A stretch of 64,000 nucleotides of DNA from Spiro-02 sp034114085 (GCA_034114085.1 JAXEWB010000040.1:1-64000), one strand, 5' to 3'. Positions 43,454 to 52,510 are shown, counted from the first letter of the stretch. Notes: a model not told the origin generated them from the letters alone. Made by a program: numbers and translations.

Positions 43454-43481
43454 CGTATTATTGGCATATGTCAATAATACG
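43454..43481. promoter_or_regulatory. Palindromic operator upstream of the DUF134-NifX operon
   Basis: CGTATTATTG (43454-43463), 8 nt GCATATGT, CAATAATACG (43472-43481): perfect 10-bp arms. No T-run follows either side. The position, 57 nt before the start codon, fits a regulator site. Confidence 0.6.
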
Positions 43482-43644
43482 CAGAACATCAAACACAAAA
43501 GCAAACGCAGCGCAGGAAATAAAGAAGCCGCATGAAGGGACTACCGAATTGAGGAAGCGCGTTCCTCACAACCCACAACCCGTCATTTCAATCGTCATGA
43601 ACGGAAACAAAGCGAAACGGAGGGGAGATGATATACATCGAGAC

Positions 43645-43683
43645 AGAAAAAGGGAGCCACCATGAACCTCACGGCGGCTCCCT
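43645..43683 (-). terminator. Terminator of glutamate dehydrogenase
   Basis: AGGGAGCC/GGCTCCCT stem followed on the minus strand by TTTTTCTGT, about 125 nt after the gdhA stop. The rest of 43398-43808 shows no gene. Confidence 0.7.
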
Positions 43684-43808
43684 CGCGATACACACGCTCA
43701 TCAGGAAGGAGGAGCATACTATTCCATCACGAAAGCCCAACGGACCTCGCGCAAAGGACGAAACAAGATACGCCGGACAGGAAAAGACCGGCGCATCGAC
43801 AAAGACGT

Positions 43809-45146
43809 CTAGTAGCCAAGCTCCACCATCGCGTCGGCCACTTTCTTGAAACCAGCGATATTGGCGCCCTTCACGTAGTTGATGTAGCCGTCAGCTTCCG
43901 TACCTTCCTTGACACAGGCGGCGTGGATGCTGGTCATGATGCCATGCAGCTTCTGATCGACCTCTTCCGCGGACCAACTGTAGTGCATGGCGTTCTGGGA
44001 CATTTCGAGACCACTGACGGCGACGCCACCGGCGTTGGCAGCCTTGCCGGGGCCAAAGGGGATCTTCCGTCCGACAAAGTACGATACGGCATCGGCCTTG
44101 CATCCCATATTGGAGGTCTCCACGACATATTTGACGCCGTTGGCGGCCAATGTCTTGGCGTCTTCCAGGCCCAGTTCATTTTGGATTGCGCAGGGGAACG
44201 CCATGTCAACAGGAACTTCCCAAGGCTTTTTGCCGGCGAAGAACTTCGCACCGAACTTGTCGGCGTACGGTTTTACGACATCATTGTTGGATGCGCGCAG
44301 TTCGACCATGTACGCCCATTTCTCAGGAGTACTTATGCCGTTTTCATCAAGTATGTAGCCGTCAGGACCGCTGATCGTCACCACCTTGGCACCAAGCTGA
44401 GAAGCTTTCATGACCGCGCCCCAGGCTACGTTGCCAAAACCGCTGATGGCGATACGCTTGCCCTTCATGGTGTCACCATGGGCCTTAAGCATCTCATTGG
44501 CGAAATACATGGTACCGAAACCAGTCGCTTCCGGCCGAACCAAGGAACCGCCCCAGTTCCGCCCTTTACCAGTCAGGACACCGGTATTCTCGTCGCGCAG
44601 ACGCTTGTACTGCCCATACAGGAAACCAATCTCACGGCCACCCACGCCGATGTCGCCGGCGGGAACGTCAGTATCAGGGCCGATGTATTTCTGCAACTCA
44701 GTCATGAAGGAGCGGCAGAAGCGGAGGATTTCATTGTTGGACTTACCCTTCGGATTAAAATCGCTGCCACCCTTGCCGCCGCCCATGGGCAGCGTCGTCA
44801 GGCTGTTCTTGAAGGTCTGCTCAAAGCCAAGGAATTTCAAGGAACCGAGCGTTACGCTGGGATGGAACCGGAGACCGCCCTTGTACGGGCCGATGGCGTT
44901 GTTGAATTGAACGCGGTAGCCGCGGTTCACCTGGATATCTCCATTGTCATCTTCCCACTCCACCTTGAAGGAAAAAACTCGGTCCGGTTCAGTGATGCGC
45001 TCCAGGATTTTATTTTTCAGATATACTGGATTGTCGTTTACGACATCGATGATGGACTCGATTACTTCACGAGCCGCCTGGATAAACTCTGGTTGGGCTG
45101 GATTCTTCCGCTCAAGGTCAGCCATGAACTCTTCCAATTGATACAT
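43809..45146 (-). CDS. gdhA: Glutamate dehydrogenase (NADP-type, hexameric)
   Basis: A 445-residue enzyme that aminates 2-oxoglutarate. The active-site region is GGLRFHPSVTLGSLKFLGFE and LPMGGGKGGSDFNPKGKS with its catalytic lysines. PAGDIGVGGREIGFLYGQYK and the nucleotide-binding AISGFGNVAWG follow. Length and motifs fit the bacterial NADP-dependent class. The start at 45146 has GGGAGG 9 nt upstream; a longer frame has no site. Monocistronic with its own terminator. Confidence 0.95.
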   Translation of the reverse strand: MYQLEEFMADLERKNPAQPEFIQAAREVIESIIDVVNDNPVYLKNKILERITEPDRVFSFKVEWEDDNGDIQVNRGYRVQFNNAIGPYKGGLRFHPSVTLGSLKFLGFEQTFKNSLTTLPMGGGKGGSDFNPKGKSNNEILRFCRSFMTELQKYIGPDTDVPAGDIGVGGREIGFLYGQYKRLRDENTGVLTGKGRNWGGSLVRPEATGFGTMYFANEMLKAHGDTMKGKRIAISGFGNVAWGAVMKASQLGAKVVTISGPDGYILDENGISTPEKWAYMVELRASNNDVVKPYADKFGAKFFAGKKPWEVPVDMAFPCAIQNELGLEDAKTLAANGVKYVVETSNMGCKADAVSYFVGRKIPFGPGKAANAGGVAVSGLEMSQNAMHYSWSAEEVDQKLHGIMTSIHAACVKEGTEADGYINYVKGANIAGFKKVADAMVELGY

Positions 45147-45482
45147 TTCTCTGTTCCTCCCGAACTTGGGGCGCATAGCCCCATCGCGATTCCATGCACA
45201 CATCGTAAACCCGCAGATTCATGCTGTCAAGAAATTTCAAGAACCGTCAATAAGTTTCATTATATTTTATATTTTCATCAAAATATGCTGTTTTAATGCA
45301 ATAAAACGCATTTAACCTGATTTTATATTTCTATAATCGCAAGCTTTTTGAAAATATTTCTTTGCTCTATGGATTCCGAAATATGAAGCGTCGATTCTGA
45401 GTGAATCCGAGACAACAGCCCAAGTCCGCACCTACAGGGCATTTCTATTCTCCCTTCTGCGAATCCATGGTATCATTTGCCC
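45147..45482. promoter_or_regulatory. Divergent promoter region of gdhA and the receiver/ATP-grasp gene
   Basis: AT-rich, gene-free. A TATCAT hexamer (45471-45476) lies 6 nt before the ATG at 45483, and no ribosome site is present, again pointing to a short or absent leader. No convincing -35 is seen. Confidence 0.35.
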
Positions 45483-48473
45483 ATGTACAAACTCGACCAG
45501 ACATGGTTGCCTTTCAGCAACCTGATGCTTCAACATATCTACAACATCCTGCTTATCTGCAGCGACTATGACCGGTTCCTCATCGAAGAAGATGGACGGG
45601 TGGAAGAAGAACTGTACCTTGAGTACACCCAGCTTGGACTGACCAACCCGCCGAAGATCACCCATGCAGCAAGTCCCACCGAGGCGCTTAGTCTGCTGGA
45701 AGAACGGAAATTCGATTTGGTCATCACCATGCTCGATCTTGGAACGGAACATGTCGAAGAGCTGGCGACGCAAATCAAGGAACTCAAGCCGGACATGCCC
45801 GTAGTAGTGATGTCCCCCTCCCCGACTCACCGGAGAAACAAGCTGATCAAGGGTTCAATGAACTCGGCGATCGACTATTTCTTCTATTGGCAGGGGAATC
45901 CCAGCATATTCCTCGCCATGGCGAAGCTGATAGAGGACAGGATGAACCTCGACCACGATACGGCGGAGGCCGACGTGCAGGTCATCATCCTTGTAGAAGA
46001 TTCCGTGCGCTTCTATTCGTCGTTCCTCCCGCTGATGTATACCAGCCTGATCCTTCAGAACCGTTCCAGCATCCTTGAGGCACTGAACAACTGGGGAAGG
46101 ACGTTACGGATGAGGGGGCGACCGAAGATCCTGCTCGCGAGAACCTATGAGGATGCGGTATCGTTATACGAGACCTATCGTCACAACATTCTGGGAATCA
46201 TTACCGACGTATCTTACAGCCGCGATGGTGAGGACGATCCGGAAGCGGGACTCAGGCTCTGCCGTCTGGTGCATGACAAAGATCCCGACCTTCCGATTCT
46301 GGTGCAAAGCACAAAGGAAAGCTATCGCGAGATGGCAAATGACGCGGGGGCGGCCTTTATCTGGAAACTCAGTTCTTCGCTGCTGACCGACCTGCACAAG
46401 TATCTGGTCGCGAACTACGGCTTCGGCCCGTTCATCTTCCGGAATCCTGAAACGGGCGAGGAGCTTGCCAGGGCCGAGACGATGCGGGACTTGCAGCGCA
46501 TCCTTCCGGAGATTCCGAACACCAGCTTCATCAGTCATGCGAGACGCAACGACTTCTCCCGCTGGCTACGGGCAAAGAGCTTGTATGTGTTGGCCGCGAA
46601 GATCAAGCCGCTGAAGGAAAAGGATTTTGATACTCCGGAGATTTTTCAGGAAAAGATGGTGGAGATCATCAAAACCTACCGCACAGAACGGACGAAGGGA
46701 ATTATCACCCAGTTCAACCGCGACAACTACGACGAAACGTTGTTCTTCTGCCGCATCGGTTCCGGTTCACTCGGCGGCAAAGGCCGGGGGCTCGCCTTCA
46801 TAGACATGGAGCTACGGGCCAGCGACATTCTGGAGAACTATCCTGACATATACCTTTCCATACCTCGCACCGTGGTCATCGCGACTGACTTGTTCACCCG
46901 GTTCATCGAGGAAAACCAGTTGCAGGAAGTCGCATTCGCGGATATCGCCGATGAAAATCTGCTCAGGGTGTTCCTTGCCTGTCCGCTTCCGGGAGAGTTG
47001 AGCATGGATTTGGCGGAGATACTCAAAGTAATACATCAGCCGATTACGGTACGGTCGTCCTCTTTGCTCGAAGACTCCCATTTCCAGCCGTTCGCCGGGG
47101 TATATGAGACCTGCATGATCCCGAACCAAGGAAGCGACGCCCAGCGGCTGGCCGAACTGAGCGACGCCGTCAAGTGCGTCTGGGCCTCCACCTACTTCCG
47201 CAGGGCGAAGGAATACCTGCGGGCTACGGACCACATGCTGGAAGAAGAGAAGATGGCCGTCGTCATCCAGCAGGTAATCGGCAGCGAACATGGCGACTAC
47301 TGGTATCCGAACATCTCCGGCGTCGCCCGGTCGTTGAACTACTACCCGCTCGGAGGCGAGACTCCGGAGGATGGCGTGGGTATGCTCAGTTTCGGCTTCG
47401 GCAAATCGGTAGTGGACAATGGTTCGGCGTTTCGGTTCTCTCCGAGGCATCCTCGGCGCCCCGTTCAGTTTCTTGGAGGTACAGAATCGAGTTCACAGAC
47501 TCACTTCTATGGCTTGAGACTTGGTACAGGCTATCATCCGCTGGATGTCTCCCCAGAAAACCTTGAACTTCTTCCCCTTTCAGAGGCGGAGGCGCATCCC
47601 GATTCCCTTAAATATGTCGCAAGTACGTATGACAACGAAACCGGCCAGCTTTCGGAGAGTATCCGCGCCGTCGGTCGCAAGGTGATCACGTTCAACGGAG
47701 TTCTCAAATATGACGCATTCCCGTTGGCGGCTATTGTACGCGACATCCTTCGTCTCGGCACAGGGGCGATGAGTACCCCCATCGAAATTGAATTCGCCGT
47801 CAACCTCAATCGGAAGGCCCCGAAAAAGCCGGAGTTCAGCCTGTTGCAGATCAGGCCTATCGTCGAGGGCAACGAGGAATCGGACATCGTAGTCGACGAT
47901 TCGGTGAAAGAGCGTGCGTTTGTGTATTCCCGTCAGGTGATGGGCAATGGCAAGATCGATACGATCCGCGACATCATCTATCTCAAGACCGACCGGTTCA
48001 ACCCCTCCCATACGGCGGAGATGGCGGCGGAGCTGGACAAGCTCAACGCCCCGATGGTCCTGAACCAGGCCGACTATGCGCTGATCGTCGCCGGACGGCT
48101 TGGTTCTTGCGATCCTTGGCTGGGCATACCCGTCTCATGGTCCCAGATATCGCGGGCGCAGGTGATTGTCGAGACCGGCTTGCCGAATTTCCAGGTGGAG
48201 CCTAGCCAGGGTACGCATTTCTTCCAGAATCTGACGTCGCTCGGAAACATCTACATGACGGTGAACCCTTCCTATAACGACGGCAGGTGCGATTTCTCCA
48301 CGTTGGACGGTCTGCCGCTGGTTGAGGAAACGGAGTTTTTCAGACATGTTCGCACAGAACTCCCATTGGATATCAGGGTCAACGGGTTCAAGGGTGAGGG
48401 AGTCATGGCTGCGGGAGTCCCGAAAGAGCGGAAGGAGGAAGTGGAAAAGCTGGAGGGGGAAGAGTGCGAGTAA
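45483..48473 (+). CDS. Two receiver-like domains fused to a PEP-synthase/PPDK-type ATP-grasp domain
   Basis: A 996-residue protein. Residues 15-140 resemble a CheY receiver (YNILLICSDYD, FDLVITMLDLG). Residues 210-325 form a second, with the aspartate in GIITDVSY and the lysine in FIWKLSSS. From about 430 the chain is a pyruvate phosphate dikinase/PEP-synthase N-terminal domain: GSGSLGGKGRGLAF, ITVRSSSLLEDSHFQPFAGV near 518, LLQIRPI near 787. The usual phosphohistidine and PEP-binding domains are absent, so it is not a PEP synthase. It may phosphorylate or sense something under two-component control. Two-domain receiver fusions of this kind exist in spirochaetes; the function is unknown. Confidence 0.8.
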   Translation: MYKLDQTWLPFSNLMLQHIYNILLICSDYDRFLIEEDGRVEEELYLEYTQLGLTNPPKITHAASPTEALSLLEERKFDLVITMLDLGTEHVEELATQIKELKPDMPVVVMSPSPTHRRNKLIKGSMNSAIDYFFYWQGNPSIFLAMAKLIEDRMNLDHDTAEADVQVIILVEDSVRFYSSFLPLMYTSLILQNRSSILEALNNWGRTLRMRGRPKILLARTYEDAVSLYETYRHNILGIITDVSYSRDGEDDPEAGLRLCRLVHDKDPDLPILVQSTKESYREMANDAGAAFIWKLSSSLLTDLHKYLVANYGFGPFIFRNPETGEELARAETMRDLQRILPEIPNTSFISHARRNDFSRWLRAKSLYVLAAKIKPLKEKDFDTPEIFQEKMVEIIKTYRTERTKGIITQFNRDNYDETLFFCRIGSGSLGGKGRGLAFIDMELRASDILENYPDIYLSIPRTVVIATDLFTRFIEENQLQEVAFADIADENLLRVFLACPLPGELSMDLAEILKVIHQPITVRSSSLLEDSHFQPFAGVYETCMIPNQGSDAQRLAELSDAVKCVWASTYFRRAKEYLRATDHMLEEEKMAVVIQQVIGSEHGDYWYPNISGVARSLNYYPLGGETPEDGVGMLSFGFGKSVVDNGSAFRFSPRHPRRPVQFLGGTESSSQTHFYGLRLGTGYHPLDVSPENLELLPLSEAEAHPDSLKYVASTYDNETGQLSESIRAVGRKVITFNGVLKYDAFPLAAIVRDILRLGTGAMSTPIEIEFAVNLNRKAPKKPEFSLLQIRPIVEGNEESDIVVDDSVKERAFVYSRQVMGNGKIDTIRDIIYLKTDRFNPSHTAEMAAELDKLNAPMVLNQADYALIVAGRLGSCDPWLGIPVSWSQISRAQVIVETGLPNFQVEPSQGTHFFQNLTSLGNIYMTVNPSYNDGRCDFSTLDGLPLVEETEFFRHVRTELPLDIRVNGFKGEGVMAAGVPKERKEEVEKLEGEECE

Positions 48474-48633
48474 AGGAATGCGGCGCAGAGAATCATGAAA
48501 ATGCTGAAGGCGAATGCAAATTGAAACAAGCAGAAATACAACATGACGGTATATGTCATGGCAAATAGTATATTCTCATCATCATGAATTATTATTTTCA
48601 TGGTATAGTACCAGCAAATAGAGGAAGGAATAC

Positions 48634-49302
48634 ATGAGGGTCTCCCAATCACCACTTATACCGGAAGCACTTTTTGAAAGGTTTGAATTCTACAATTACA
48701 ATCATGCGCTGGAAATCCTTTATCAGGCTTATCCTGTAGAATATGGCGAGATTCTTCAAGCACTGGATCATTTTGAGTTAACTGTTGAAGATATCAAGCA
48801 ACAGGGAGGCAGCAAGTCCCCAATCCCCCCGAAATTTGAAACGATCCTAACGCCACTGGGATGGGACGAAGTAAAGCTATCGGGAGATCTCCATCTTACA
48901 CTATACCCTAGGCATGCCGGAGATTCTGTCTCGCATAAAAGTATATTGTGTAATTATATCGACGGCCATAATATTGATTTCTATAAAGGAAGAATCGCTT
49001 GCGATGTCGAATGGAACAGCAAGGATCAGACTTTTGACAGAGATCTTTTTGCTTTCCGAACCTTTTATGAATGTGGAATTATCAGCGCCGCGGTCATCAT
49101 CACCCGTAGTGAAGAACTAAATGGCTATTTTAAAATGCTTGGGGAGATGCAAAAATACGGAGCAAGTACGACATGGATGGGAAAACTGCTCCCGCGACTG
49201 GAATCCAGGCGTCATGGAGGATGCCCGATTCTTGCTATCGGAATACGACCTTCGACGATCAAAGGCGTCATCATTCAGAATCAAAAGGAATATCAACAAT
49301 GA
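48634..49302 (+). CDS. BglII/BstYI-family type II restriction endonuclease
   Basis: A 222-residue enzyme. The catalytic region reads NIDFYKGRIACDVEWNSKDQ, with D115, E126 and N128 in the BglII-like D-x10-E-x-(Q/N) arrangement, followed by FDRDLFAFRTFYECG and VIITR, a block shared by the BglII family. By family, it should cut AGATCT or RGATCY; that is inference. GGAAGG precedes the ATG. The stop TGA overlaps the methyltransferase ATG by four bases (ATGA), so both are translationally coupled. Confidence 0.82.
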   Translation: MRVSQSPLIPEALFERFEFYNYNHALEILYQAYPVEYGEILQALDHFELTVEDIKQQGGSKSPIPPKFETILTPLGWDEVKLSGDLHLTLYPRHAGDSVSHKSILCNYIDGHNIDFYKGRIACDVEWNSKDQTFDRDLFAFRTFYECGIISAAVIITRSEELNGYFKMLGEMQKYGASTTWMGKLLPRLESRRHGGCPILAIGIRPSTIKGVIIQNQKEYQQ

Positions 49303-49979
49303 CTCTTACTACTGGCGACACAACCAATACAAATCTGCTCTCATTCTGCGGTACCAATACATTTCACACAATCCTCGCCGACCCACCATGGCAATTCCAG
49401 AACCGGACGGGGAAAGTCGCTCCAGAACATAAACGGCTTAATCGGTATGAAACAATGGATCTGGAATCAATCAAAAGCCTGCCGGTATCGCAGGTGACGA
49501 TGGATACTGCGCACCTGTATCTATGGGTTCCCAATGCGTTGTTGCCTGAGGGTCTTGAAGTAATGAAAGCATGGGGGTTTTCATACAAAACAAACATTAT
49601 CTGGGAAAAAGTAAGGAAAGACGGAAATCCGGACGGAAGAGGTGTAGGCTTCTATTTCCGAAATGTAACGGAAATACTCTTGTTTGGCACAAAAGGCCCC
49701 AACGCAAGAACATTGGATCCGGGCAGAAGCCAAGTAAACCTCATCCGTACACAGAAAAGAGAACATTCCCGAAAACCAGACGAAATCTTTCCCCTCATTC
49801 AAGCATGCAGTCCAGGACCTTATCTTGAATTGTTTGCACGGGGAGTTCGTCCGGGATGGGCGTTATGGGGCAATCAAGCGAATCAAGATTATGAGCCGAC
49901 ATGGGCGACATATGCGAATCATAGTATTTCCGCGGTTTCGGAAAATGCGACGGAATATGAACCGGATACAGAACAATAA
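49299..49979 (+). CDS. MT-A70-family N6-adenine DNA methyltransferase
   Basis: A 226-residue methyltransferase with the DPPW catalytic motif (residues 28-31, TILADPPWQF) and WGNQ near the C-terminus, the MT-A70 pattern for N6-adenine methylation. LYLWVPNALLPEGLEVMKAW and KPDEIFPLIQACSPGPYLELFARG complete the fold. The ATG overlaps the restriction-gene stop (ATGA), with AAGGA upstream, so it is made from the same message. It is presumably the protective methylase of the R-M pair, modifying adenine in a GATC-containing site. This is a small member without a target recognition domain. Confidence 0.85.
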   Translation: MTLTTGDTTNTNLLSFCGTNTFHTILADPPWQFQNRTGKVAPEHKRLNRYETMDLESIKSLPVSQVTMDTAHLYLWVPNALLPEGLEVMKAWGFSYKTNIIWEKVRKDGNPDGRGVGFYFRNVTEILLFGTKGPNARTLDPGRSQVNLIRTQKREHSRKPDEIFPLIQACSPGPYLELFARGVRPGWALWGNQANQDYEPTWATYANHSISAVSENATEYEPDTEQ

Positions 49980-49985
49980 AATTGT

Positions 49986-50672
49986 TCAAGAATTAATTTG
50001 ATTGATAGAAAAGTCTATTGTTTTCTTATTAAACCACATATTGAGAACATGATTCCAGTATGATGGACAAAAATGATATTTACCAAAGGCAGAGGGGTGC
50101 AGAACCCATATCGCATGAATGGGTGTGCCATCAGAAAGTGTATAGATCCCACAATTAACTTTTTCCCTTTCATACTCAATGGGAGATTCCAATGTCCAAC
50201 TCGCTCCACTCATATAAGTCCACATAGCAGATTTCCCCAATGCAATGATGTACGAAGGCCGCAAGTCTTCAAGCACTTGCCAAAAAGCCTGTTCTGACTC
50301 GTCATACAGATCCTTAGCGGCATGAGAACTACCAGAAACAAGGGATTGCTGAATATAGTTATAGTATGCAATGGAATTCCATACGTCCTTGTATGGTTTG
50401 TCAGTTCCCGAACACCTGTAAAGCATCGCTTCGATCTTTCCATAAATAGGATGTCCACAACCTTCAAGATGGTCGCAAATTGCGTCTTTCGTATAGTTGG
50501 CACATCCTTCACAGTTTTTGAGACAACGTCCGGCCTTACGACAAGCAGGATATTTTTCCAACATCTTCGCATCGCAATAATGACTATTGCCTATTACTAA
50601 TATTTTCTTCCCGAAAATACCGCCCGTTTTATAGTTCTCGCCTTTCCAAGGTTCAAACACAATAACGTCCAT
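49986..50672 (-). CDS. Uracil-DNA-glycosylase-like protein of unknown specificity
   Basis: A 228-residue soluble protein that recalls the UDG superfamily: a KILVIGNSHYCD strand-loop near the N-terminus, SYIIALGKSAM in the middle and HPSAFGKYH (residues 192-200) in place of the HPSP loop. Six Cys lie between 44 and 72 (CRKAGRCLKNCEGCANY) besides C33, so a zinc or iron-sulfur cluster is likely. No catalytic Asp is certain. It is convergent with the methyltransferase, 6 nt away, in a block near the tmRNA-like gene. DNA repair, base-removal defence or neither; the family call is by motif only. Confidence 0.45.
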   Translation of the reverse strand: MDVIVFEPWKGENYKTGGIFGKKILVIGNSHYCDAKMLEKYPACRKAGRCLKNCEGCANYTKDAICDHLEGCGHPIYGKIEAMLYRCSGTDKPYKDVWNSIAYYNYIQQSLVSGSSHAAKDLYDESEQAFWQVLEDLRPSYIIALGKSAMWTYMSGASWTLESPIEYEREKVNCGIYTLSDGTPIHAIWVLHPSAFGKYHFCPSYWNHVLNMWFNKKTIDFSINQINS

Positions 50673-50871
50673 CCTTCAGTCCTCATCATGTGTATTGATC
50701 TTATCATACGGAATACAACTTTAAAACCGGTATTTCCATCGAATATGATTCATGGAATAACCATGCGAACGAATTATACAACACTGGCAAACAGTCCTCT
50801 GCGAAGGCCCCTCTGTATTCTCGGTGTTCGTCATTAGGACATTCAATCATAAAGTATAGTATCAACCAATC

Positions 50872-50996
50872 TGGACCGCCTGGGAGTCGAACCCAGGTCC
50901 GGAAACAAACGCAAGATTTCAATCTACAGCCAGTTTCGTCGCTATGGGCTTTTCGTCCCGGCTAGTCGCCCGTCCCGTCGATACCATGTGCGGCCC
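50872..50996 (-). ncRNA. ssrA: Compact tmRNA-like (ssrA) gene
   Basis: Read on the minus strand, 125 nt carry both halves of a tmRNA tRNA-like domain: 5' GGGCCGC, then GGTATCGACGGG as the D-loop analogue, and at the 3' end GGACCTGGGTTCGACTCCC with acceptor GCGGTCC plus A. GGGCCGC pairs with GCGGTCC (one G-U). CCA is not encoded. A PK1-like GGGC...GCCC region and AGCGACGAAAC follow. The frame from GCG reads ATKLAVD then TGA, but a normal tag ends in ALAA. Standard tmRNAs are about 350 nt with four pseudoknots, so this one lacks most of the middle. It could be a real minimal form, a deletion or a decayed copy. Confidence 0.55.
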
Positions 50997-51209
50997 GGTT
51001 CATTCAACATAATGGAAACACATCATGTTACAGAAAGTGACAGAATTACAGCCCAAGATGGGTAAAGAGGTCTGCTTTATCGGAATCAGGTGATGAACCA
51101 GAACAACGCATCTTCACTCCCATCCGCTGAATCATTCCAAGAATCAGATTCGCTTGACGGTCATCCAGTTCAGAAAGCGATAGTACGATAAAACCAGCGA
51201 AGGACCAGT

Positions 51210-51974
51210 TCAAAGCAACAGCACAAGCAGCAGCTTGGACACCAAGTGGCAACCAAAGTGTCCGATAAATGCATATTGGATACCCCATTTCCGATAAAAA
51301 CGTCCGAATACTAGCCCAAGCCCCCCGTTGACCAGGAAACATCTGAACAGAATCCAGAAGTCCAGTCTGCCAAAGAGGCTGATCGTCGCAGGGATATGTC
51401 CCGCGGCGAAAAGCACTGCCGCGATGAAGTTGGCCGTAATGAAAACCCACTGGGGAATGTCCTCCCTAGCCTTGTTTCGAGCAAAGACCTTCCAGATAAT
51501 CCAAGAGATCAGTGACATGACAAACAGCCTGAGAAACAATTCCTCGACTATCCCCCCATAGAGCAGCGAACAGAAGAAACCGGCGGGGGAGATTCCTTGT
51601 GTGTACGAGGCTCTTACCTCGGGGATGATCGACCCGAACACCGGAGCATCCAGAGCGAACAGGATGCCGCATGCAACGGTAATCAAGCAAACCTTGATCG
51701 TCTTCTCCTTCTCGAACTTGAACGGCCTCATCAGTCCGACCTTATCCGAAAGAATCCAGCCAAAGAACGAAGCGAACAGTCCATACATGCCGCCCTGGAT
51801 TGCCCCCATGAGCAGCAGCGCCCGGTAAGAACCAAGCTGTTGAATCATCAATGCCCTAGTTTGCTCATTATAATTCTCATAAGCATATACGGAAACGAGA
51901 ATGCTCCCAACAACCGCTATGGGAAACATGCACAACGCGAATACAAGCGGTTTCTTCACATAAGCCTTATTCAT
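51210..51974 (-). CDS. CPBP-family intramembrane glutamic protease
   Basis: A 254-residue membrane protein with about 7 helices. The CPBP/Abi motifs are present: EELFLRL (E-E-x3-R), FAAGHIPAT (F-x3-H) and FIGHFGCHLVS (H-x3-N/H-like). Members are intramembrane proteases related to Rce1, some in bacteriocin immunity. It overlaps the upstream ArsR-type gene by 8 nt, so the two form a coupled operon. The region downstream to the tmRNA-like gene shows no intact gene; a protein-like tail in another frame ends at 51046 but is not called. Confidence 0.85.
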   Translation of the reverse strand: MNKAYVKKPLVFALCMFPIAVVGSILVSVYAYENYNEQTRALMIQQLGSYRALLLMGAIQGGMYGLFASFFGWILSDKVGLMRPFKFEKEKTIKVCLITVACGILFALDAPVFGSIIPEVRASYTQGISPAGFFCSLLYGGIVEELFLRLFVMSLISWIIWKVFARNKAREDIPQWVFITANFIAAVLFAAGHIPATISLFGRLDFWILFRCFLVNGGLGLVFGRFYRKWGIQYAFIGHFGCHLVSKLLLVLLL

Positions 51975-52506
51975 CTTCTTGTCCCCTTCCTTGTCCTGCG
52001 GTTTTCACAGGCAGGCTGACCAATGACAGAACACGTTCTTTGCGGTCGCCGGTCTTGGGTTTGCCTGATGCAGCCATTATTTCATTCGCAAGAGTTTTCA
52101 GGAGTTCTTCAAACTCGGCGTCGTCCAGCACAAGGGTGGCGATGCTGAGACTCAGCATATCCTTCACAGGGTCTATACCTGGAGTCAGGAAATAGGATGT
52201 AAACATCCCCGTAAGGTTCATCAAGCCCCCAACGGTCATTTTCTCTATTTCCTGGATACTTGGATTCCCTTTCGGTTGTGTCAGGCTGTAGGTTTTCTCC
52301 AGAGCTCCACGCTTGGCCTGTGTCCCGGAAACCTGAACCATATCAGCGTCAAGCAACTTTTTCAGATGCTTGTACAGGCTTGGCTTGGGTATGTCCGGCA
52401 GCTGTTCTGACAGAGCGGACGTAGTTGCGGTTCCCATCGCCGCAAGAGCCTGGCAGATGCGCTGGCGTTCAGGATTCATTATAATCTTCAGATAGTCTTT
52501 TTCCAT
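51967..52506 (-). CDS. ArsR/winged-helix transcriptional regulator
   Basis: A 179-residue protein. Residues 1-75 form a winged helix (LKIIMNPERQRICQAL, LSEQLPDIPKPSLYKHLKKL) as in ArsR/PadR-type regulators. The remainder is helical and specific (VGGLMNLTGMFTSYFLTPG). ATG at 52506 or 52512, without a strong ribosome site. Its promoter holds two overlapping palindromes, so it probably represses itself and the protease gene. The ligand is unknown. Confidence 0.8.
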   Translation of the reverse strand: MEKDYLKIIMNPERQRICQALAAMGTATTSALSEQLPDIPKPSLYKHLKKLLDADMVQVSGTQAKRGALEKTYSLTQPKGNPSIQEIEKMTVGGLMNLTGMFTSYFLTPGIDPVKDMLSLSIATLVLDDAEFEELLKTLANEIMAASGKPKTGDRKERVLSLVSLPVKTAGQGRGQEDE

Positions 52507-52510
52507 ATTC

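Noticed and set aside
45483..48473. Phosphoenolpyruvate synthase (ppsA)
   Set aside because: Lacks the phosphohistidine and PEP-binding domains needed for catalysis.
51046..51209. Separate gene between the CPBP protease and the tmRNA-like gene
   Set aside because: The frame is mostly the shadow of the protease gene; only its last 40 codons are outside, and they have no start.
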